From assembly GCA_937967875.1 (NCBI GenBank), contig CALBTQ010000515.1, forward strand, positions 1 through 11,207: a DNA stretch of 11,207 nt. Reading direction: 5' to 3'. The notes below the pieces were generated by a model, which was given only the letters and a program-made list of their open reading frames with translations, made no database searches and was not told the origin of the DNA. Position 1 is the stretch's first letter. Every line of letters begins with the position of its first letter. The position numbers were made by a program, and so were the translations under genes. The stretch comes from an uncultured Pseudomonadota bacterium. Lineage in GTDB: Bacteria; Lernaellota; Lernaellaia; Lernaellales; Lernaellaceae. Shown piece after piece: positions 1 to 5,474 of the stretch.

Positions 1-19
1 GTCGAACCTCTTTGGGTCA

Positions 20-36
20 CACGGCCAAAGGCCGTG
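20..36 (-). terminator. Small GC-rich hairpin after the transporter gene
   Basis: A perfect 7-bp inverted repeat, CACGGCC / GGCCGTG with a 3-base AAA loop (plus strand), lies 14 bases beyond the stop codon of the GPH transporter. Its position suits the end of the three-gene minus-strand cluster. No T-run follows on the minus strand, so it is not a classical intrinsic terminator. It could be an RNA 3'-end stabiliser or chance. Confidence 0.35.
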
Positions 37-49
37 GGTTTAGTACGGA

Positions 50-1477
50 CTAATACTCGAACGGGTGCTTGCGGAACGCGGCCCACCCCAGAAAGAACGT
101 CAGCCCGCACAACGGCCCGGCCAGCAGAATGCCCCACGGCGATGACGGCGTGCCGCCCAGATGCACGACCATCAGCGGCACCAGCGCCCCGGCCACGCCC
201 GCCGCGAATTTGGTGATCAGACCTTCCATGCCGTTGTACATCGCCTCGCGCCGGTAGCCGGTCAGCTTCTCGTCGTAATCCATGATATCCGCGTAAATCG
301 CCCGCGGCAGCACCAGCGCCGCGCTGACCGGATAAAACGCCAGCACGAACAGCCCGATGCAATGCGCCAGCATCACCGCGTTCGCGCTCATCGTCGCGCC
401 GAACAAACCGGCAATTGCCGCAACCGCGAAGCCGACGAAGGGAAAATGCTGCACCAGCGCCAGCAGCGGAATCTGCACAGCGAACCACAGCAACCCGATG
501 AGGAACATCCGCTTCTTGCCGACCTTGTTGGCCAGATACGCCGTCAACGGGAAGAACAGCGCGGCGATGATGATGATCACCCCCTGCAGCGCGCCGGCCA
601 CCGCTTCGCCGTAGCCCATCAGGCGGATGACCATGAACGGGATCATCGCGATCAGAATATCCACGCCCAGCCGCAACAGCGACACCGTCGCGATGTAGGG
701 CCAAAACGCCGGATTCTTCGTGCACTCGCGCGCGGCGCGGAGGAAGTTGTAATCGATTTTCTTGATCTCGTGCTGCGGCCGTTCGCGCACCAGGATCACC
801 GAAATCCAGAAGCTGATCAGCATCAAAACGCTGATGAGAATGCCGCCGACCTTGTACCCGTCGGTCAGCACGATCGGCCCCAGGGTCAGCCCGCCGGCGA
901 ACGCCTCGAAGACGAAGCCGATCACCAGCGACGCCAGCAGCATGCCCACCACATCGAAGTACGACATATACGTCGAGAGCACCACGCGCTCGTCGGTGTA
1001 CGGTGTGATCTCCGGCAGCATCGACAAATACGGCGCGACCACCGCCGTATAGAAAAACCAGATGCCCGACAACGCCGCGCCCAGCCAGATCGCGTTGGCC
1101 AACGACGCGTGATCGTCGGGCGGGAACCACATCATGATCAAAAACAGGGTGAGGATCGGCGAGCCGAGCACCACCCACGGAATGCGGCGGCCCCAGCGCG
1201 TCTGCCAGCGATCCGACAGATAGCCGATCAGCGGATCGGCCAGCGAATCGACAAGTCGTCCGAGGAAATTCAAAAAGGCGATCGTGCCCGCGCCGACCAG
1301 CAGGATCGTTTCCTCGCTGCCCTCGCTCACCGGCCGGCCGGTGTAAAAGTAGATCATCCATCCCACGACCAGCCCCGGCGCAAGGTTGGTGCCCACGTTG
1401 CCGAAGCTGTAGGTGAACTTCTGGAGGAAATTAAGCGCCTTGCCCTCACTTTTCAGAGGCTGATCGATATTGCTCAT
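50..1477 (-). CDS. GPH/MelB-family cation symporter (MFS fold)
   Basis: This 475-residue polytopic inner-membrane protein has about 12 hydrophobic segments, the usual length for the glycoside-pentoside-hexuronide:cation symporter family. The helix II region carries D77-S-L-A-D81-P followed by a GYLSDRWQTRWGRRIP stretch (residues 85-100), the family's signature loop. A second signature, ADIMDYDE...TGYRRE, lies at 396-411. In MelB the helix II cation site is D-x-x-N-D; here both aspartates are kept but Asn is Ala80. Family members usually import sugars or other small molecules with Na+ or H+; the substrate cannot be read from sequence. The ATG has a modest GAGG four bases upstream. The gene starts 26 bases after the methyltransferase stop, so it is probably the last gene of the radical SAM cluster and may move that pathway's substrate or product. 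Family assignment is firm; role is inference. Confidence 0.9.
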   Translation of the reverse strand: MSNIDQPLKSEGKALNFLQKFTYSFGNVGTNLAPGLVVGWMIYFYTGRPVSEGSEETILLVGAGTIAFLNFLGRLVDSLADPLIGYLSDRWQTRWGRRIPWVVLGSPILTLFLIMMWFPPDDHASLANAIWLGAALSGIWFFYTAVVAPYLSMLPEITPYTDERVVLSTYMSYFDVVGMLLASLVIGFVFEAFAGGLTLGPIVLTDGYKVGGILISVLMLISFWISVILVRERPQHEIKKIDYNFLRAARECTKNPAFWPYIATVSLLRLGVDILIAMIPFMVIRLMGYGEAVAGALQGVIIIIAALFFPLTAYLANKVGKKRMFLIGLLWFAVQIPLLALVQHFPFVGFAVAAIAGLFGATMSANAVMLAHCIGLFVLAFYPVSAALVLPRAIYADIMDYDEKLTGYRREAMYNGMEGLITKFAAGVAGALVPLMVVHLGGTPSSPWGILLAGPLCGLTFFLGWAAFRKHPFEY

Positions 1478-1503
1478 GCCACCTCGTCGAGAACATGCTT
1501 CGT

Positions 1504-2244
1504 CTATTTACGCGCCAACGCCCAGGCCAACGGCAGATGCGCCAGCCGCCCGCCCTCGCGCCAGGCGCGGCGATCCTTCGCCTCCAGCACGCGCAGCTTG
1601 CGCGCGTCGACCGTGCCGGCCAGCGCCAGCCGATGATGCTCCCAGGTCGCGTCCAGCCCGGCCTCGTCGGTCGTCCACGGCCCGCCGGTCAGGCCCACCT
1701 GCTCGTTCAAACCCGCTTGTTTGAACCAGTCGGCCAGTTTGCGTCCGGCCAGCGGATCGGCCCCCTCGCTCGCCAGCGCGACGCACAGCAGGTCGCGCAA
1801 GCCCAGCTCGGGCCACTCGATGTAGCCGCCCCAATCCGGTTCGGCCAGCGCCGCGATCGCCGCCCCGGGGCGCGCCACGCGTTTCATTTCGCTCAGCAGC
1901 GCGACCGGATCGGCCGCCCACAGCAGCGTGAAATGACAGCAGACGAAATCGAAGGAAGCGTCGGCGAACGGAAGCTTGCGCGGTTCGCTGAGGCTGAATT
2001 TGATATGCGGGTGCGCCGCCTGCGCCGCGGCGATCGCCGCCGGATCGACGTCGCAGCCGACCGCCTCGCCGCGCGCCTTGGCGGCCAGCTCGGCGGTGAT
2101 CGCGCCGCCGCCGCTGCCCACCTCCAGCACGCGTTCGCGCACACCCAGGCCCACCTGCCGGTAAACGTGCACGCGCAGCGACGCCGTCCAGGTCGCCTGG
2201 CGATCGTAATGGGCGAGCAGCTCGTTCAGGCGATCAGCAGCCAT
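1504..2244 (-). CDS. Class I SAM-dependent methyltransferase (Methyltransf_11/UbiE-like)
   Basis: A 246-residue soluble protein with a Rossmann-type SAM-binding core. Motif I is VLEVGSGGGAIT (39-50) and the acidic ribose-binding residues are in CDVD (64-67). LPFADASFDFVCCHFTLLW (91-109) matches the motif IV region, followed by ALLSEMKRVARPGA, typical of the Methyltransf_11 family. The remainder (about 135-246), starting EPDWGGYIEW, is probably the substrate-recognition part. The ATG lies inside the 3' end of the radical SAM gene, overlapping by 11 bases, and no clear ribosome-binding site is seen, so translation is probably coupled. The context suggests methylation of the radical SAM product or of a small molecule in the same pathway. 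The acceptor (C, N or O; peptide, quinone or other) cannot be inferred. Family call is firm. Confidence 0.9.
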   Translation of the reverse strand: MAADRLNELLAHYDRQATWTASLRVHVYRQVGLGVRERVLEVGSGGGAITAELAAKARGEAVGCDVDPAAIAAAQAAHPHIKFSLSEPRKLPFADASFDFVCCHFTLLWAADPVALLSEMKRVARPGAAIAALAEPDWGGYIEWPELGLRDLLCVALASEGADPLAGRKLADWFKQAGLNEQVGLTGGPWTTDEAGLDATWEHHRLALAGTVDARKLRVLEAKDRRAWREGGRLAHLPLAWALARK

Positions 2245-3595
2245 GGGCGCCCGGGTTGGACGAATCGCCGGTCAGGCGGCGATACAGCGGGCAACCGCCG
2301 CCGCATACTTCCAGGTCGTGGCACGCGGCGCATTTCTCGTCGACCCAGGTGTGCTCGCGCAGCTCGACCAGCCGCGGATCGTGCCAGATCGTCTTCCACT
2401 CGTCGTCGAGGAAATGACCCATCGACTCGAAATAGCTCTGGCAGGGGATCACGCTGCCGTTGGGCTCGATGCACATGTTGTAGCGTCCGGCGGTGCACTG
2501 CTTGATGCCCAGGCCCAGGTCGATCGGGTTGCAGGTGCAGTACTGCGTCGGCGTGTACCAGCGAAAGTGGATGTCGCGCTCGGCCGCGCCGTCGCGCACG
2601 CGCTCGAGAATCTCGGGCAGTTGCGCCTCGGGGATGGCGTCCGGATGCGCCTCGCCCTTGCCCGCGTGGATGAAGCCGTTCATCGCCATGTTGGCCACGC
2701 CCAGCTCGACGAGAAAATCCAGGAACCGTTCGAGCTCGGTCGCGTTTTGCTTCGAGAGCGTCGTGTTGGTCAGCAGGTAAAGGCCCGTGGCCGCCGCGTG
2801 CCGAATGCCGGCGCAGGTTTCCGCGAACGCGCCCGGCACGCCGACCATCGCATCGTGCACGTCGGCCAGGTGGCTTTCCAGCGTGATCTGCACGTGGTCG
2901 AGCCCCGCGCCGATCAGCGTGTCCAGGTAGGCCGCGTCGGCCAGCCGGCGCCCGTTAGTGATCAGGCCGGTCACCTGCCCCAGCTCCTCGGCCTCGGCGA
3001 TGAACAGCGGTAGATCTTCGTGCAGCGTCGCCTCGCCGCCGGTGAAGATCAACTGCGCAATGCCCAGGTCCCACGTCTTGCGAATCACCCGCAGCCACTC
3101 GTCGCGCGCCAGCGACGGCATGTCGGTCGGTCGATCGACGTAGCAGTGGCCGCACTTGTTGTTGCAGCGATAGGTCAGCGCCAGATCCATCCGGTGCGGT
3201 ACGCTGCCGCGCGTGGCGAAGGGCTCGACGCGCTCCAGCCCGAGGTAGGTGACCGGGCACACGCCGTCGTGTTGCGCCAGCAGCATGATCTTTTCGCGCA
3301 GGTCGGCGTAATCGGCGCGCAGTTGCGCGGCCGGCGCCTTGTAGCGCCGCTTGAGCGTTTTGACGGCCCGCTCGACGTCGACTTCCTGCAACAGCAGTTG
3401 GGCCATCTCGGCGGCGGTTTCGTTCAGGTGCAGGATCTTCGCCGCGTTGACGATCAACACGCCTTTGCCGTCTTCCTCGATGCGCAAATGCAACCGCACG
3501 CCCGCCAACTTGCCCGCGCCGCGCCAATGCGTGACGCCCGGTTGCGGATCGGGCGGCGGCGTCAACAACTTGGTGAGCTTGTCCTTGAACGACAT
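2234..3595 (-). CDS. PqqD-domain / radical SAM / SPASM fusion, putative peptide maturase
   Basis: This 453-residue enzyme has three parts. Residues about 38-108 (VLIVNAAKILHLNETAAEMAQLL...) look like a PqqD-type RiPP recognition element, a winged-helix fold that binds precursor leader peptides. Residues about 135-340 are the radical SAM barrel, with the [4Fe-4S] cluster motif C144-x3-C148-x2-C151 and FTGGEATL (184-191) for SAM contact. The C-terminal SPASM domain has C367, C375 and C385, then C422-x2-C425-x5-C431-x3-C435 and C453, the canonical pattern for auxiliary Fe-S clusters. C453 is the final residue, so the protein is complete. Relatives with this layout (PqqE-like and other SPASM peptide maturases) make thioether, C-C or other crosslinks or cleave peptides; the reaction here is unknown. 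The ATG is supported by GGAGG five bases upstream. It is the first gene of a minus-strand cluster with the methyltransferase and GPH transporter. No precursor peptide gene is visible nearby. Confidence 0.92.
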   Translation of the reverse strand: MSFKDKLTKLLTPPPDPQPGVTHWRGAGKLAGVRLHLRIEEDGKGVLIVNAAKILHLNETAAEMAQLLLQEVDVERAVKTLKRRYKAPAAQLRADYADLREKIMLLAQHDGVCPVTYLGLERVEPFATRGSVPHRMDLALTYRCNNKCGHCYVDRPTDMPSLARDEWLRVIRKTWDLGIAQLIFTGGEATLHEDLPLFIAEAEELGQVTGLITNGRRLADAAYLDTLIGAGLDHVQITLESHLADVHDAMVGVPGAFAETCAGIRHAAATGLYLLTNTTLSKQNATELERFLDFLVELGVANMAMNGFIHAGKGEAHPDAIPEAQLPEILERVRDGAAERDIHFRWYTPTQYCTCNPIDLGLGIKQCTAGRYNMCIEPNGSVIPCQSYFESMGHFLDDEWKTIWHDPRLVELREHTWVDEKCAACHDLEVCGGGCPLYRRLTGDSSNPGAHGC

Positions 3596-3600
3596 GATCG

Positions 3601-3605
3601 CCTCC
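3601..3605 (-). promoter_or_regulatory. Shine-Dalgarno site for the radical SAM gene
   Basis: GGAGG (minus strand) lies five bases before the ATG at 3595. Together with the next bases it nearly matches the site before the beta-propeller gene (GGAGGCGATC versus GGAGGCGACC), supporting both start choices. Confidence 0.75.
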
Positions 3606-3681
3606 GGCTTATCGGATGATATCTCTTTGTAGCAAGTTTATCGGTCGACGCAAAGCGCCGGAGAATTTATGCGTAGGTTTT

Positions 3682-5322
3682 CTACCCGCAACAACTGCCG
3701 CCGCCGTCGTCTTCCTCGCGCGCGGTCGTTTCGTCGTCGTCCTCGGGATTCGGGTACGGCGTGTTGTCGTCGTCATCGTCGTCGTCATCGTCATCGTCGT
3801 CGTCATCGTCGTCGTCGTCGATGTCGTTGTCATCGTCGTCATCGTCATCGTCGTCGCCGGTATCGTCGTCATCATCGTCGTCGCCGGTCGAGAAGGTGTA
3901 CTTGATCGTCTGAATGTCGGAGTTGTCGCAGGCGTCGCCGGTGGTCGCCACGCACATCTCGCCGGTGACGTAAATGTTGCCTTCGTCGTCCATCGCCATC
4001 GCGTGCGCTTCGTCATAGTTGCCGGACAGACCGCCGAACACTTCGCTCCACAGCAGCTCGCCCCACATGTTGTAGGAAGTGAGAATGTAGTCGAAGTCGT
4101 AACAGTCTTCGTCCTTTTTGTCTTCCAGACACAGCGCGCCGACCATGAAGGTCTGGCCGTCGGGCAGGGCGATCATGTCGTTGATCCACTCGTCGCCGCC
4201 GCCCCAGGGCGTACTGTCGACGATCCACATCACTTCGCCGAACGGCGCGAAGCGCAACAAGACGAAATCGACGCCGGTCGGCGCGATGCCCGGCGAGTAG
4301 CCCGAAACGTACACGTCGCCGTCGCTGTCGACGGCCACCGCGCGCGCCTCGTCATTGCTCTGCGCCAGGCCTTCCCAGTTCCGGAACCAATATATGGTGT
4401 TGTCGCCGCCGATCTTGAAAACCTCGTAGTCGTAGTTTTCGCATTCGCCCAGCAGATTGGCCCGCACGCACGTAGCCCCGGCGATGTAGGCGTTGCGCTC
4501 GGAGTCGAAGGCCACGTCCAGCGGATAATCATCGCTGCCGGCCGCGCCGTTGAAGGTATACCAGGCCTGCAACTCGCCCTCGGTGTCGTACTTCACCACG
4601 GCGATGTCGCCCTTGGTCGTCGGCAGGCGGCCGATGCCGACCATCAACAGATCCTGTCCGTCGAAATAGATGAAATGGCCTTCCTCGTTGGTCAGGTCGC
4701 TGCCCTGCCAGCGCTGCTCCCACACCAGGTTGCCTTCCGGATCGTATTTGAGCGTCGCCGCGTCGAGGTTGATGCACTCCTGCTGCGCGTTGCCCAGCAC
4801 GCAGATCGTCCCGGTCACGTAAACGTAGCCCTCGTCGTCGAGCGCAACGTCGGAGGCGAAACCGCCCATTTTGATCGGCCCGTGGTACAACTGCCGCCAC
4901 TGTTCCTTGCCCGCGTTGTTGTACTTGATGGTGATGTAATCCTGCCGCGTGCAGTTGCCGCCCAGGCCGAAGGCGCTGCACCAGCCGCCGGCGAAGTACA
5001 CGTTGCCGTCGTCGTCGACCGCGATGTCGCCGGCCAGATCCAACGCGCCGGCCTGCAACGCCGTCTGGCGGTATTCCGCCGTCCACTCCTTCACGCCCTG
5101 TAAGCCGATCTTCTGGATCGTCGCGCCGCTTTTGCCCGCGGCCGAAGTGCGGCCCATCACGTACACGTAATCGTTCTTGATCAACACCGTGCGGCCCTGG
5201 TCGATCGTGCCGCCGTTGTAATTGATCGCCCAGGCCTGCGTCGGCGCCTGCGCGTACGCCGCGCCCGCCGCCGACAGCGCGAGTAGAAGCGTTAACAAAA
5301 TTGCCGCTTGCTTGCCACGCAT
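3682..5322 (-). CDS. Secreted SBBP-type beta-propeller with paired cysteines and Asp-rich, CCG-ending tail
   Basis: The start is placed at 5322, giving 546 residues, because this ATG has GGAGG five bases upstream and begins a signal peptide (MRGK, hydrophobic 6-20, likely cleavage after AYA-Q near 24-25). An in-frame ATG at 5457 would add 45 residues without signal character. Residues about 28-478 hold eight tandem units, each with a [AV]xDxxGxxYVxG-like segment and a Trp (W30, 80, 142, 201, 254, 312, 366, 425): the SBBP propeller pattern. Five units carry a cysteine pair: C115/C124, C174/C183, C285/C294, C398/C407 and C457/C465. Residues 481-519 are almost all Asp (longest run 18), followed by a Pro/Glu/Asp linker and a terminal GGGSCCG. 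No C-terminal membrane helix follows. It is probably exported and surface-associated; ligand unknown. The gene ends 86 bases before the radical SAM gene on the same strand, so co-transcription is possible. Confidence 0.88.
   Translation of the reverse strand: MRGKQAAILLTLLLALSAAGAAYAQAPTQAWAINYNGGTIDQGRTVLIKNDYVYVMGRTSAAGKSGATIQKIGLQGVKEWTAEYRQTALQAGALDLAGDIAVDDDGNVYFAGGWCSAFGLGGNCTRQDYITIKYNNAGKEQWRQLYHGPIKMGGFASDVALDDEGYVYVTGTICVLGNAQQECINLDAATLKYDPEGNLVWEQRWQGSDLTNEEGHFIYFDGQDLLMVGIGRLPTTKGDIAVVKYDTEGELQAWYTFNGAAGSDDYPLDVAFDSERNAYIAGATCVRANLLGECENYDYEVFKIGGDNTIYWFRNWEGLAQSNDEARAVAVDSDGDVYVSGYSPGIAPTGVDFVLLRFAPFGEVMWIVDSTPWGGGDEWINDMIALPDGQTFMVGALCLEDKKDEDCYDFDYILTSYNMWGELLWSEVFGGLSGNYDEAHAMAMDDEGNIYVTGEMCVATTGDACDNSDIQTIKYTFSTGDDDDDDDTGDDDDDDDDDNDIDDDDDDDDDDDDDDDDDDNTPYPNPEDDDETTAREEDDGGGSCCG
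3766..3882. repeat. GAC/GAT codon tract encoding poly-Asp
   Basis: Thirty-nine consecutive codons read on the minus strand, of which 34 are GAC or GAT; only a Thr-Gly pair and an N-D-I break interrupt. On the plus strand it appears as (GTC/ATC)n. It is a coding triplet repeat inside the beta-propeller gene and a likely site of length variation by slippage or of assembly error. The mixed GAC and GAT codons argue that the Asp residues themselves, not just the DNA repeat, are maintained. Confidence 0.9.
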
Positions 5323-5327
5323 GGTCG

Positions 5328-5332
5328 CCTCC
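5328..5332 (-). promoter_or_regulatory. Shine-Dalgarno site that fixes the beta-propeller start
   Basis: GGAGG on the minus strand, five bases before the ATG at 5322. No comparable site precedes the farther in-frame ATG at 5457, so this site decides the start and yields an N-terminal signal peptide. Confidence 0.75.
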
Positions 5333-5418
5333 GCTTGGTCATGCGCCTCCCCGTAACAATCCAGTTTAACAGCCGCGGCCGGCAATGTCATCCGCGAACG
5401 GCCGCCGCCGTCCGTTGG

Positions 5419-5447
5419 TTGTTTCGCGCGGCGGTTCGCACTAAAAT
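5419..5447 (+). promoter_or_regulatory. Candidate sigma70-type promoter for the C25 protease gene
   Basis: TTGTTT at 5419-5424 and TAAAAT at 5442-5447 are separated by 17 bases. The -10 box matches TATAAT at five of six positions, the -35 box matches TTGACA only at TTG. Transcription would start near 5454, about 20 bases before the ATG at 5475. It lies in the 152-base region between two divergent genes. No equally good promoter was found for the minus-strand gene. Confidence 0.4.
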
Positions 5448-5461
5448 GGCCTGTCAAATAT

Positions 5462-5467
5462 GAGGAG
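5462..5467 (+). promoter_or_regulatory. Shine-Dalgarno site that fixes the C25 protease start
   Basis: GAGGAG lies seven bases before the ATG at 5475. The alternative in-frame ATG at 5460 overlaps this site and would itself have no ribosome-binding site, so 5475 is preferred. Confidence 0.75.
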
Positions 5468-5474
5468 ACGTACT

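Noticed and set aside
161..1636. Plus-strand 491-codon open frame opposite the transporter
   Set aside because: Rich in Arg, His and Gln with no family resemblance; it is the antisense of a clear GPH transporter and results from high GC.
3596..3681. Possible precursor peptide gene just upstream of the radical SAM gene
   Set aside because: No minus-strand frame with a start, ribosome-binding site and leader-core shape fits in the 86 bases; the open frame crossing it is an out-of-frame reading of the Asp tail gene.
3766..3882. Possible CRISPR or short tandem repeat array
   Set aside because: The repetition is a coding triplet tract without spacers.
3616..5103. Plus-strand 495-codon open frame opposite the propeller gene
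   Set aside because: Its poly-Val segment is simply the antisense of the Asp codon tract; no signal peptide or domain, while the minus strand shows a full SBBP protein.
5323..5457. N-terminal extension of the propeller protein to the ATG at 5457
   Set aside because: It would bury the signal peptide 45 residues inside the protein, has no ribosome-binding site, and runs across the divergent promoter region.
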